From: Acholeplasmataceae bacterium
GTDB taxonomy: Bacteria; Bacillota_I; Bacilli_A; ML615J-28; CAG-698
Direction of reading: 5' to 3'
Length of the DNA: 64,000 bases
NCBI GenBank assembly: GCA_012839485.1
Contig: DUNF01000054.1
Location: 9,369 to 73,368 of the forward strand
Below are positions 16,880-24,992 of this stretch, piece after piece (positions within the stretch are counted from its first letter, which is position 1; every line of letters begins with the position of its first letter). The position numbers and the translations under genes are program-made. Under the pieces are notes generated by a model, which was not told where the DNA came from, did not search any database, and saw only the letters and a program-made list of their open reading frames with translations.

Positions 16880-17131
16880 GTGGATGTTAATTTTGAAGAG
16901 TTTTTAAAAAATCTTATTTTACCACTTGTGGAAAAACCAGAAGATGTAGTTGTGAAAGAACTAGAAACAAGTTCAGATGATACTGTTGCTTTGCAAGTAC
17001 TAGTAGCAAGTGATGATCTTGGTCGTGTTATTGGTAAAAACGGACGCATTATTAATGCATTAAGAACTATTCTTTATTCATGTGGTGCTCGCTACGGAAA
17101 AAGAATTGAAGTTTCTGTAGATTCGTTTTAA
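16880..17131 (+). CDS. khpA: KH-domain RNA-binding protein KhpA (YlqC)
   Basis: An 83-residue single KH domain protein that, in Firmicutes, pairs with KhpB/Jag and affects cell elongation through RNA binding. The KH signature GRVIGKNGRIINALRTIL, with the GKNG loop that grips RNA, is intact. The start codon is GTG at 16880, two bases after the rpsP stop, with AAGAGGG as ribosome-binding site. The place between rpsP and rimM is the conserved one. Confidence 0.94.
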   Translation: MDVNFEEFLKNLILPLVEKPEDVVVKELETSSDDTVALQVLVASDDLGRVIGKNGRIINALRTILYSCGARYGKRIEVSVDSF

Positions 17132-17133
17132 TT

Positions 17134-17625
17134 ATGGAATTAGTAATAATAGGTACAATAGTTAATCATCATGGTTTAAAAGGTGAAGTTAGAGTAATTG
17201 TTCATACCGATTATCCAGAAGAAAGATTTAAAAAAGGAAAAACTTTTTATGTTTTAAAAGAAAATGAATATGAGAAAATAGTGATTGACTCAGTTCGTTT
17301 TCATAAAAATTTTGTTTTATTAAAGTTTAATAACATTAATGATATTAATAAATGTTTAGAATATAAAGGTTTAGATATCTATTCTGAAAGATTTGAAGAT
17401 GAAAAGGTATATATTACTGACTTGATTGACTTTGACGCTTATGATGAAGAAGATAATTTAATAGGCAGTGTTGTAGATTATTTAGAAGTTCCTCAAGGAT
17501 ATATTTTGGAGTTAAAAACAAAAGAAGGACAAAAAGTTTTAGTTCCTTATGTAGATGAATTTATTAAGGAAATTGATTTTGAAAACCAAGAAATAATAAT
17601 TCATTTAATTGAGGGTATGTTATGA
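17134..17625 (+). CDS. rimM: Ribosome maturation factor RimM
   Basis: Assists assembly of the 30S head by binding S19. It has 163 residues. The N-terminal beta-barrel begins IGTIVNHHGLKGEVRVIVHTDYPEERF, a clear family block. The C-terminal PRC-barrel contains GSVVDYLEVPQGYILEL and VLVPYVDEFIKEIDFENQEI. The ATG lies two bases after the khpA stop with no obvious Shine-Dalgarno, so it is probably translated by coupling. It overlaps trmD by 4 bases (ATGA). Confidence 0.96.
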   Translation: MELVIIGTIVNHHGLKGEVRVIVHTDYPEERFKKGKTFYVLKENEYEKIVIDSVRFHKNFVLLKFNNINDINKCLEYKGLDIYSERFEDEKVYITDLIDFDAYDEEDNLIGSVVDYLEVPQGYILELKTKEGQKVLVPYVDEFIKEIDFENQEIIIHLIEGML

Positions 17626-18347
17626 GAATAGATGTATTAACATTATTTCCTGAAATGTTTACAGGTGTTGTAAATAGTTCTATTTTACAAAGGGCAATAA
17701 GCGAAAATCATTTAGAAATAAATATTATTGATTATCGCGAATTTTCTTTAGATAAAAATCATAAAGTAGATGATTATCCTTATGGTGGTGGAGCTGGTAT
17801 GGTTATTGAAGTTGAGCCAATTGTTTTGGCACTTCGCTCGCTTCCAAAAGGTTATACTATTCTAACATCTCCAAAAGGAGCAACTTATAATCAAAACAAA
17901 GCCAAAGAATTATCTAAAAAAGACCACTTAATTATTATATGTGGTCATTATGAAGGTATTGATAATCGTATTACTAATTACATCGATGAAGAAATCTCAA
18001 TTGGAGATTATATCCTAACTGGAGGAGAAATTGCAGCACTTGCGATGATTGATAGTATTGCAAGATTAATCCCTAATGTTTTAGGAAACCAAGAATCATT
18101 ACAAAGCGAAAGTTTTGAGGAATTATTAGAATATCCTCAATATACAAGACCAGAAGAGTTTGAAGGACATAAAGTTCCAAGTGTATTATTATCTGGTCAT
18201 CATGAAAATGTGAGAAAATGGCGTAGATTTCAAAGTTTAAAAAGAACTTATGAAAGAAGACAAGATCTTTTAGAAAAAACTCAATTATCTAAAGAAGACC
18301 TAGAGTTTTTAAAACTGATTAAAGAAAGAAAAGATTTAGAGTTTTAG
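17622..18347 (+). CDS. trmD: tRNA (guanine-N1-)-methyltransferase
   Basis: SAM-dependent SPOUT enzyme that methylates G37 next to the anticodon and prevents +1 frameshifts. It has 241 residues. Family motifs: LTLFPEMFTGVVNSSILQRA, DDYPYGGGAGMV, IICGHYEGIDNRI, ISIGDYILTGGE (knot loop) and the C-terminal LSGHHENVRKWR. It is coupled to rimM by ATGA. rplS follows after 48 bases. Confidence 0.98.
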   Translation: MRIDVLTLFPEMFTGVVNSSILQRAISENHLEINIIDYREFSLDKNHKVDDYPYGGGAGMVIEVEPIVLALRSLPKGYTILTSPKGATYNQNKAKELSKKDHLIIICGHYEGIDNRITNYIDEEISIGDYILTGGEIAALAMIDSIARLIPNVLGNQESLQSESFEELLEYPQYTRPEEFEGHKVPSVLLSGHHENVRKWRRFQSLKRTYERRQDLLEKTQLSKEDLEFLKLIKERKDLEF

Positions 18348-18395
18348 TAAAAGAAGTACTTTAAATAAAAGTAAATCAAAGGAGAGTGAAAGAAA

Positions 18396-18749
18396 ATGAG
18401 TCAACAATTAATAGCAGATGTGACTAAAGAATATTTAAAAACCGACATTCCCGAATTTAGACCTGGAGATACAGTTCGCGTACACGTTAAGATTAAAGAG
18501 GGTGCTCGTGAAAGAATCCAAATCTTTGAAGGACTTGTGATTAAAAGACAAGGTGGAGGAATTAGTGAAACTTATACAGTTCGTAAGATATCTTACGGTG
18601 TAGGAGTTGAAAGAACTTTCCCTGTTCATAGTCCGAATGTCGCTCAAATTGAAGTAGTTCGTATGGGTAAAGTACGTAGAGCTAAACTTCATTACATTAG
18701 ATCTTTATCTGCTAAAGCAGCCAGAATTAAAGAACGTAAGAAGTTCTAA
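18396..18749 (+). CDS. rplS: 50S ribosomal protein L19
   Basis: Large-subunit protein at the 30S interface. It has 117 residues with the family blocks FRPGDTVRVHVKIKEGARERIQIFEG, RQGGGISETYTVRKISYGVGVER and the basic end KVRRAKLHYIRSLSAKAARIKE. Ribosome-binding site AAAGGAGAG. It is last gene of the rpsP operon, with a strong terminator right after. Confidence 0.98.
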   Translation: MSQQLIADVTKEYLKTDIPEFRPGDTVRVHVKIKEGARERIQIFEGLVIKRQGGGISETYTVRKISYGVGVERTFPVHSPNVAQIEVVRMGKVRRAKLHYIRSLSAKAARIKERKKF

Positions 18750-18750
18750 T

Positions 18751-18778
18751 AAAAGACAGGTTAACCTGTCTTTTTTTA
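18751..18778 (+). terminator. Terminator of the rpsP-rplS operon
   Basis: The palindromic stem GACAGGTT / AACCTGTC is flanked by A and T runs and lies two bases after the rplS stop. Confidence 0.93.
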
Positions 18779-18803
18779 TTTACTGAAAACAAAAAGAAAA
18801 CGA

Positions 18804-18832
18804 TTGAAAATATTTTCATAATGTGTTATAAT
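18804..18832 (+). promoter_or_regulatory. Promoter of the LacI/CcpA-type regulator gene
   Basis: TTGAAA (18804-18809), 17-base spacer, TATAAT (18827-18832). A perfect 14-bp palindrome overlaps the -35 and the spacer. Confidence 0.85.
18805..18818. promoter_or_regulatory. 14-bp perfect palindrome in the promoter, candidate operator
   Basis: TGAAAATATTTTCA is its own reverse complement and covers the last five bases of the -35 box and half of the spacer. It has the outer TGAAA / TTTCA arms of a catabolite-responsive element but AT instead of CG at the centre. Position suits a repressor site, possibly for the gene's own product. Confidence 0.45.
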
Positions 18833-18870
18833 ACATATGAAAAAATAGAAAGAAAGTGAGGTAAATAAAT

Positions 18871-19887
18871 ATGAGTCAACAAATTAAAATTTATGACGTA
18901 GCAGGTGCTGCAGGTGTAAGTTTAGCAACTGTATCACGTGTTTTAAATCATCCTGAAAAAGTAAAAGCAGAAACTAGAGAAAGAGTACTAAAAATAATTA
19001 AAGAAAAAGGTTATAAACCAAATGCTAATGCCCGCGGTTTAGCAAGCAAAAGGTCAACAACAGTAGCGATTGTAATCCCTTCGATTAGTCGTGCTAGTGT
19101 TGCCGAGATGATTGAAGGTATTTATGATAGTGCTCGTAAATACGGCTATACTATTCGTTTATTTATTACTAAAGATGAAGAGGATCCAAGAGATGCTTGG
19201 TCAGAAGTTATCGCATCAAGTGTAGATGGTATTCTATTTATGAACGATGAAACAACAGATACTACATATAGAGAAATTGCCCATACCCCTGTACCTGTTG
19301 TGTTTGTAAATAATATTTCTAGTTCGGATGAATTTGGTAGTATTTCAATTGATTATGAAGAATGTGCTTATCAAATTACTAAAGAAATGATTAAACGCGG
19401 AAATAAAAAAATTTTATTTATTGATACTATTCATAAATATTCTGCGAATGAACTTAAAGCAGCAGGTTATGAAAGAGCAATGAAAGAAGCAGGTCTTGAA
19501 ATTGATATTCTATATTCAACTGGTAATTTAAATATTAACCAAAATGATTTCAAAGCTTATTTAGATAAGAAAGTTCCAGAAGTTGCTTTAGCGGTTCGTG
19601 ATTCAATGGCGATTTCATTTATGAATGTAGCTACTAAAAAAGGAATCAAAGTTCCTGATGAGTTACAAGTAATTGGGTTTCAAAATACTCGTTATGCAGT
19701 ACTATCTAATCCAACACTTACTTGTGTTGCAGCATCAATTTATGATATTGGTAGTAGAGCTATGAGCTACTTAACAGAGATGATGAAAGATGACCAAAAG
19801 AAAGCAGAAGAAAGAGAAAGTTATCAAAAGAAAGCTGCTAATATCATTGTAGATTATGATATAGTATGGCGTGAATCAACTAAATAG
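18871..19887 (+). CDS. LacI-family transcriptional regulator, CcpA-like
   Basis: A 338-residue DNA-binding repressor. The N-terminal helix-turn-helix and hinge are clear: IYDVAGAAGVSLATVSRVLNHPEKVKAETRERV and then ANARGLASKRS. The periplasmic-binding-protein-like effector domain runs from about 60 to 330 (TVAIVIPSISRASVAEMIEGIY; then QVIGFQNTRYAVLSNPTLT). Order and length fit CcpA, the catabolite regulator that uses phosphorylated HPr as partner, but sugar-specific LacI members look much alike. It stands alone between two terminators, typical of a global regulator and unlike a local sugar-operon repressor. Cre-like sites lie upstream of the opp operon 2.5 kb away. Confidence 0.85.
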   Translation: MSQQIKIYDVAGAAGVSLATVSRVLNHPEKVKAETRERVLKIIKEKGYKPNANARGLASKRSTTVAIVIPSISRASVAEMIEGIYDSARKYGYTIRLFITKDEEDPRDAWSEVIASSVDGILFMNDETTDTTYREIAHTPVPVVFVNNISSSDEFGSISIDYEECAYQITKEMIKRGNKKILFIDTIHKYSANELKAAGYERAMKEAGLEIDILYSTGNLNINQNDFKAYLDKKVPEVALAVRDSMAISFMNVATKKGIKVPDELQVIGFQNTRYAVLSNPTLTCVAASIYDIGSRAMSYLTEMMKDDQKKAEERESYQKKAANIIVDYDIVWRESTK

Positions 19888-19915
19888 AAATTTAAGAATT
19901 AAGGTTAAAAATAAA

Positions 19916-19947
19916 AAATGTCCTTAAAATATTTTAAGGACTTTTAT
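19916..19947 (+). terminator. Terminator after the regulator gene, upstream of tyrS
   Basis: A perfect 22-base palindrome at 19920-19941 (arms GTCCTTAAAAT / ATTTTAAGGAC) is followed by CTTTTATTAG. It ends only about 15 bases before the tyrS start and closely resembles the terminator of the pheST T-box leader. Confidence 0.85.
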
Positions 19948-19961
19948 TAGGGAGGAAAAGA

Positions 19962-21224
19962 GTGGATTTAATTAGTGATTTAAAATGGCGTGGATTAATA
20001 TATGATATCGTAGATGAGGAAGGCTTAGTAGCAAGACTAAAGGAAGGACCAGTTTCAGTTTATTGTGGGTTTGATCCAACAGCTGATAGTTTGCATATTG
20101 GTCATTTAGTTCCAATAATTACTTTGATGCGTTTCCAAAAATACGGAAATAGGCCAGTAGCAATTATCGGTGGAGGAACAGGATTAATTGGTGACCCATC
20201 AGGTAAGACAACAGAAAGATCAATGAACACAAAAGAAACTGTTGCTTTATGGTCTAAATGTTTTGAAAAACAAATAGGGCACTTTTTAAAGTTTGATGAT
20301 AAAACTAGTTTTTGTGTTAACAACTATGCTTGGTTTTCTGAACTAAAGGCTATTGATATGTGGCGAGATTATGGTAAATATTTTAATATTAATATTATGA
20401 TGCAAAAAGATTCAGTTAAATCAAGACTAGAAAGTGGCGGATTAACATATTTAGAGTTTAGCTATATGATTATGCAATCAATTGACTTTCTAAAAGTTTA
20501 CCAAGATCCAAAGATTAAATGTGAGATTCAAATTGGTGGACAAGATCAATGGGGTAATTTAACTGCTGGTTTAGATTTAATTAGAAAAATTGAAGGACCT
20601 GAAGCTAAAGCCTATGCACTTACAATGCCTTTAATTTTAAAAAGCGATGGTACTAAATATGGCAAAACCGAATCGGGTGCAGTTTGGCTAGATAAAGAAA
20701 AAACTACACCATATGAATTCTACCAATTCTTTATTAATGTAGCTGACGCTGATGTTATGCAATTATTAAAATATTATACTTTCTTAAGCCATGAAGAAAT
20801 AAACGCTTTAGAAAAAAGTTTAAAAGAAAAGCCAGAATTAAGAGAAGCTCAAAAAACTTTAGCTTGGGAAATGACTTGTTTAGTTCATGGACAAAAGGCT
20901 ACAGAACAAGCAATTAAAGTAAGTGAAGCTTTATTTAGTGGTGATGTAAAAGAACTAACAAAAGAAGATATCGTTATGGGCTTTAAAGGTGTAAGGCAAG
21001 AAGAAATTGAAGAAGATAATATCTCTTTAATTGATGCCTTAGTTTTATTGGATTTAGCTCAATCAAAAAGAGAAGCTCGTCAATTTATTGAAAATGGAGC
21101 TATCTTAGTAAATGGTGACCAAGAGAAGGATTTAGAGTTTGTAGTTAAAAAGAAAAATGCTTTAGATAAAGCATTTACGATAATAAGACGTGGTAAAAAA
21201 AGATACGGAATTATAAAACATTAA
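19962..21224 (+). CDS. tyrS: Tyrosyl-tRNA synthetase
   Basis: Class I aminoacyl-tRNA synthetase charging tRNA-Tyr. It has 420 residues. HIGH-like motif in DSLHIGHLVP, tyrosine-pocket residues in IGGQDQWGNL, and the KMSKS-like loop as KYGKTESG (about 230). A C-terminal S4 domain (LAQSKREARQFIENGAILVNG) binds the tRNA. The start codon is GTG at 19962, 5 bases after GGAGGA. No promoter is evident after the upstream terminator, so expression may depend on read-through of that hairpin. It is convergent with trpS. Confidence 0.97.
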   Translation: MDLISDLKWRGLIYDIVDEEGLVARLKEGPVSVYCGFDPTADSLHIGHLVPIITLMRFQKYGNRPVAIIGGGTGLIGDPSGKTTERSMNTKETVALWSKCFEKQIGHFLKFDDKTSFCVNNYAWFSELKAIDMWRDYGKYFNINIMMQKDSVKSRLESGGLTYLEFSYMIMQSIDFLKVYQDPKIKCEIQIGGQDQWGNLTAGLDLIRKIEGPEAKAYALTMPLILKSDGTKYGKTESGAVWLDKEKTTPYEFYQFFINVADADVMQLLKYYTFLSHEEINALEKSLKEKPELREAQKTLAWEMTCLVHGQKATEQAIKVSEALFSGDVKELTKEDIVMGFKGVRQEEIEEDNISLIDALVLLDLAQSKREARQFIENGAILVNGDQEKDLEFVVKKKNALDKAFTIIRRGKKRYGIIKH

Positions 21225-21250
21225 AAAAGAGTCGCAAGACTCTTTTTATT
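21224..21250. terminator. Bidirectional terminator between tyrS and trpS
   Basis: AAAAAGAGTC, GCAA tetraloop, GACTCTTTTT. It serves both converging genes. Confidence 0.92.
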
Positions 21251-22244
21251 TTAAACCTACTTTTTTATAGACTTTATTTATTTTTTTAGAGGCAATTTTA
21301 CTTGCTTCTATTTTTCCTTTTTCTAGTAAGTTTTTCAAATATTCTGAATTAATTAGTTCATTATATCTATTTTGAACACCTTCAATTTCTTTAGCAACAA
21401 TTTCTGCTAAATCTTTTTTGAATTCACCATAACCTTTACCTGCATATTTCTTTTCGATTTCTTTAAAAGAAAGGTTAGTTAATGAACTATAAATAGTCAT
21501 TAAGTTAGCAATACCAGGTTGTTTTTTCACATTGTATTTTACTTCTCCTAAGTTATCTGTTACTGCACTCATTATCTTTTTCTTTACCGAGCTAATAGGT
21601 TCAAGTAAATAAATACAACCTTTAGGGTTTGGAGCTGATTTATCCATTTTGATTAAAGGATTTTGTAAGTCTTTAATTCTTGCGCCCGTTTTTACAACCA
21701 AACCTTCAGGTACGATAAATGTTTCCCCAAAACGATTATTAAAACGATTAGCAAGATCTCTTGTAATTTCTAAGTGTTGCATTTGGTCTTCGCCAACGGG
21801 AACAAAGTCAGCATCATATAGTAAGATATCTGCAGCCATTAATACTGGATAAGTAAATAAAGCAGAAGATACTCCTTCAACTTGTTTTTGCTTTTTATCT
21901 TTATATTGTGTCATTCTTTCAAGCTCGCCCATATAGGTCATACCTTCTAAAATTAAAGATAGTTGAACGTGTTCTACAACTTCAGATTGAATAAAAAGAA
22001 GTAAGTTTTCTTCTTTTAAGCCACAGGCTAAATATAAAGCAGCAACATCATTAATATTCTTTTTTAATTCTTTAGGATCTTGAGGAGTTGTTAGAGCATG
22101 TAAGTCAGCCACAAAAAACACAAATAAATCATCTTTGTGTTCTTCTTGAAGCTTTCCAAAATTTCTCATTGCTCCTATATAGTTACCTAATGTAGGTGTT
22201 CCTGTTGGTTTGACTCCAGATAGAATAATTTTTCTTTTTTCCAT
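21246..22244 (-). CDS. trpS: Tryptophanyl-tRNA synthetase
   Basis: Class I synthetase charging tRNA-Trp. It has 332 residues, the usual bacterial length. HIGH motif as PTGTPTLGNYIGAM, the DLHALT motif, GEDQMQHLEITRDLA and the KMSKS loop as IKMDKSAPNPKG. The start at 22244 follows TAAGGAG. It is transcribed alone from the - strand, convergent with tyrS. Unlike pheST there is no T-box leader. Confidence 0.97.
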   Translation of the reverse strand: MEKRKIILSGVKPTGTPTLGNYIGAMRNFGKLQEEHKDDLFVFFVADLHALTTPQDPKELKKNINDVAALYLACGLKEENLLLFIQSEVVEHVQLSLILEGMTYMGELERMTQYKDKKQKQVEGVSSALFTYPVLMAADILLYDADFVPVGEDQMQHLEITRDLANRFNNRFGETFIVPEGLVVKTGARIKDLQNPLIKMDKSAPNPKGCIYLLEPISSVKKKIMSAVTDNLGEVKYNVKKQPGIANLMTIYSSLTNLSFKEIEKKYAGKGYGEFKKDLAEIVAKEIEGVQNRYNELINSEYLKNLLEKGKIEASKIASKKINKVYKKVGLK

Positions 22245-22306
22245 TGTAATCTCCTTATAATTTTAAGTTTATAAACAACTTAAGTTTAATTAATTATTGC
22301 TATAAA

Positions 22307-22335
22307 AGTATAACATTATTAAAGATTAAAATCAA
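22307..22335 (-). promoter_or_regulatory. Promoter of trpS
   Basis: On the - strand TTGATT (22335-22330), 17-base spacer, TATACT (22312-22307). It gives a leader of about 60 bases containing a small AT-rich hairpin around 22263-22283. Confidence 0.65.
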
Positions 22336-22351
22336 TATATTAAAAACACAA

Positions 22352-22366
22352 AGTAAGCGCTTTACA
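22352..22366. promoter_or_regulatory. Cre-like operator 1 of the opp operon
   Basis: AGTAAGCGCTTTACA has the core AAGCGCTT and roughly symmetric arms, like catabolite-responsive elements bound by CcpA. It lies about 65 bases upstream of the opp -35 box. Confidence 0.5.
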
Positions 22367-22401
22367 CTAAATCATTCCGCAACCGTCTAATCTAACCGTT
22401 A

Positions 22402-22418
22402 GTATAAAACGCTTACAT
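22402..22418. promoter_or_regulatory. Cre-like operator 2 of the opp operon
   Basis: ATAAAACGCTTACAT, read on the - strand, begins ATGTAAGCG, the half-site seen in operator 1. It ends 13 bases before the -35 box. Two such sites about 50 bases apart could bind one regulator on the same DNA face. Two direct AACCGT repeats (22381 and 22394) lie between them. Confidence 0.5.
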
Positions 22419-22430
22419 TTCAAAAAAATG

Positions 22431-22459
22431 TTGACAAGGTAAATAAATGCGTGTATAAT
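22431..22459 (+). promoter_or_regulatory. Promoter of the opp operon
   Basis: TTGACA (22431-22436), 17-base spacer, TATAAT (22454-22459): perfect consensus. The leader contains a 5-bp hairpin ATCAC / GTGAT near the predicted start. Confidence 0.92.
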
Positions 22460-22507
22460 AGTAACAATCACATCAGAGTGATATATAAAATAAACAAGGA
22501 GGAAAAA

Positions 22508-24889
22508 ATGAAAAAATTAACAAGTTTATTATTAGTTTTATTTGCTGCTCTATTGTTGGTTGGATGTTCTTGTGATCCAGGCGGAAACGGCGGAAACGGC
22601 GGAAACGGTGATGAGCCAGAAGAACAATTCGTAGGAGGTTACGGGTCTTTAGTAGACAAGTACAAGTACGAAAAAAATGATGCAGTTGAAGAGGGTTTCA
22701 TCTCTTTAGCAAGTAAATATTCTAATCCACCAGCTCAAGGAAAAGCAGGTAAAGATGGTTATGGCAAGACTTATACAGTTGCAGGAATGACGTTCGATAT
22801 TAAAAACTATTATAAAGGTGCTTATTCTACAGATACAGATCAAGAGCACTTTGACTATTTAGTTAACTCTTGGACGTATAACTCTGAAAAATACACTAAC
22901 ATGGTTGAAGGTTTAATCGAAAACGACAAACATGGTGCATTAGTTGGAGTAATGGCAAAAGGTTATAAGATTGAAGACGCAGATGGTGGAGCTAAGGAAA
23001 TTTATACTTTCCAACTTCACGAAGGAGTTCAATGGGTAAAGAACGATACTGGTGAAGCTTACGCAGAAGTTACTGCTGACGACTTTGTTTCAGGAATTAA
23101 ATATGTATTAAATCCTAAAGTTGCATCAGCTACTGTTCAAATCGTTACAGGCCTAATTGATGGTGCTGCTGAATATTATGAAGCACACACAGTTAAAAAT
23201 AGTGTTGATAGTTACAACGCAGATTCAGCTGCATGGATTGCATCTTGGAAAGCAGCTAACGGCTCAGAAGAAAAGCCAGCTACAGATGAACAAGCTGCAG
23301 CAGCACATGATGCAGAAGTGGCTAGATTAGCTGAGTTAGAAGCACACTTAGACTTTAGCACAGTTGGAGTTAAAGCTAATGGAAAATATAAGGTTTCTTA
23401 CAAACTTATTGAAAAGGTTCCTTATTTCTTATCTAACTTAACATATTCTCCATTCTTACCAGTTCACCAACCATTCTTAGATGAAGTTGGTACTGATTTT
23501 GGTATTAGCGAAAACAAAATTTTAGTTAACGGCGCTTATAGAATGACTAGATATGATAGAGAATCTAAGATTGAATATACTAAGAATACAAAATATTTTG
23601 ATGTAGATCATGTATATATTGACCACATTGAATTACAATATTACTCAGCAGATATCGCTACAAACTCTAAATTAAGAGAATGGTTCGAAAGTGGTGCTGT
23701 TGATAGTTTTACAGTAAACGAAAATGACCTTGTAGGTTATGAAAAATATGTTACTGGACCAAATGGAACAGGTTCATTAGAAGAACCAGCTAACCCATTA
23801 TGTAACGCTATCCCTGCAGTAGGTGAAGCTACATATATTGGATATTTCAACTTTAATAGAAAGAATTATGAATATCCAGCTGATATTCCAGCTAAAACAG
23901 AAGCTGAACAAAATGCTACTAAACTAGCAGTTAGAAATACTAACTTCCGTTTAGGTGTTCAATATGGACAAGATTCATTAAAATATTTAACATATTATAA
24001 CCCTAACTTCCCATCACAATGGTTAATGAGAGGTTATACAGTTAGAGAATTAGCTACTGATGAAAATGGTAAGGATTACGCAGATCACGTTGATGAAGTT
24101 TGGAGAGAGAAACAAGGAATCTCTGGTGAAGCTTCATTAACAGGATTCCTTAACGGAAAAGGTTCTGTAGACCCAACATATAATCCAGCAAAAGCAGCTG
24201 AATACTTTGCAGCAGCTAAGGAAGAATTAATTGCAGCAGGTCTAACAGAAGCTGACTTCCCAATCAAACTAGACGTTATTGGTACTAGAAACGCAACAGT
24301 TCGTCCTTATCAAACAGCTACATATGATTCAATTACTGAAAACTCAGGCGGAGTTGTTCAAGTTCAAATTCTAGTTCCTGCAGACGCAAACCAAAACGTA
24401 CAATGGGGTTCAATCTTATCTAACTATGACTACTCATTATGGAGTGGTTGGGGTCCAGACTATGCAGACCCTAAGACATTCTTACATACAATGGTAGTTA
24501 ATGGAGATATGGTTGAAATGTTAGGATTTGATTCTGATAGCTTAAAAGAAGCAGCAATTGCACAATTACAAGAAGAAATTTTAGGACCTTATACAGCATT
24601 ATATGAATTAGGAAATGCTATTACTGATAGCAGCAGAATGAGCGAAAGATTCCGTAAATTTGCTGAAGCAGAATATGCTTTAATTTATGAATATGCTATT
24701 ATCGTTCCTTGGTTATCACAAAACGGATATCGTGCAGCAGTTGCTCGTACAATTCCTTATCAAGCAGGAAGAGCAAGCTATGGATTAACTTCAGATAAGT
24801 ATAAGAACGTAGTTGTTACTAAGGGTAATGGTATTACTCAAGAACAAAGAGCAGCTATCGTTGCAGCTTACAAAGCTGAAGTAGATTAG
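22508..24889 (+). CDS. oppA: Oligopeptide-binding lipoprotein OppA (ABC transporter substrate-binding protein)
   Basis: Extracellular solute receptor of the oligopeptide transporter, anchored by lipid. It has 793 residues. A type II signal peptide with hydrophobic core ends in the lipobox LVGC (Cys20), then a Gly/Asn-rich linker with three GGN units. The SBP family 5 fold follows, recognised by YTFQLHEGVQWVKNDTGEAYAEVTADDFVSGIKYVLNP and the late SGWGPDYADPKTFLHTMV. It is longer than typical OppA (about 540-600); one Ala/Glu-rich insertion is at about residues 235-280. The start at 22508 follows AAGGAGG; the frame extends further upstream but into the promoter. It is first gene of the operon and separated from oppB by a hairpin. 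Confidence 0.95.
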   Translation: MKKLTSLLLVLFAALLLVGCSCDPGGNGGNGGNGDEPEEQFVGGYGSLVDKYKYEKNDAVEEGFISLASKYSNPPAQGKAGKDGYGKTYTVAGMTFDIKNYYKGAYSTDTDQEHFDYLVNSWTYNSEKYTNMVEGLIENDKHGALVGVMAKGYKIEDADGGAKEIYTFQLHEGVQWVKNDTGEAYAEVTADDFVSGIKYVLNPKVASATVQIVTGLIDGAAEYYEAHTVKNSVDSYNADSAAWIASWKAANGSEEKPATDEQAAAAHDAEVARLAELEAHLDFSTVGVKANGKYKVSYKLIEKVPYFLSNLTYSPFLPVHQPFLDEVGTDFGISENKILVNGAYRMTRYDRESKIEYTKNTKYFDVDHVYIDHIELQYYSADIATNSKLREWFESGAVDSFTVNENDLVGYEKYVTGPNGTGSLEEPANPLCNAIPAVGEATYIGYFNFNRKNYEYPADIPAKTEAEQNATKLAVRNTNFRLGVQYGQDSLKYLTYYNPNFPSQWLMRGYTVRELATDENGKDYADHVDEVWREKQGISGEASLTGFLNGKGSVDPTYNPAKAAEYFAAAKEELIAAGLTEADFPIKLDVIGTRNATVRPYQTATYDSITENSGGVVQVQILVPADANQNVQWGSILSNYDYSLWSGWGPDYADPKTFLHTMVVNGDMVEMLGFDSDSLKEAAIAQLQEEILGPYTALYELGNAITDSSRMSERFRKFAEAEYALIYEYAIIVPWLSQNGYRAAVARTIPYQAGRASYGLTSDKYKNVVVTKGNGITQEQRAAIVAAYKAEVD

Positions 24890-24930
24890 TATATAAATAG
24901 TTTATAATACTATTTAAATAATTTTAAATA

Positions 24931-24970
24931 AGGGGGGTTAATTATTTCGTAAGTAACCCCTCTTTGTTTT
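24931..24970 (+). terminator. Intercistronic hairpin between oppA and oppB, partial terminator
   Basis: AGGGGGGTTA (24931-24940) pairs with TAACCCCTCT (24954-24963), with a 13-base loop and TTGTTTT after it. The T run is interrupted, so termination is probably incomplete. That would give more OppA than membrane and ATPase subunits, a common arrangement for binding-protein operons. Confidence 0.75.
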
Positions 24971-24992
24971 AATTATAAATGGAGGAAAAATT

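Noticed and set aside
18795..18810. GAAAACGATTGAAA upstream of the regulator gene as a cre site
   Set aside because: It has a central CG but the arms do not match; at least two key positions deviate. The adjacent perfect palindrome is a better operator candidate.
22580..22610. Tandem GGCGGAAAC repeats in oppA
   Set aside because: They encode the Gly/Asn linker behind the lipobox; three copies in frame are a protein feature, not a separate repeat element.
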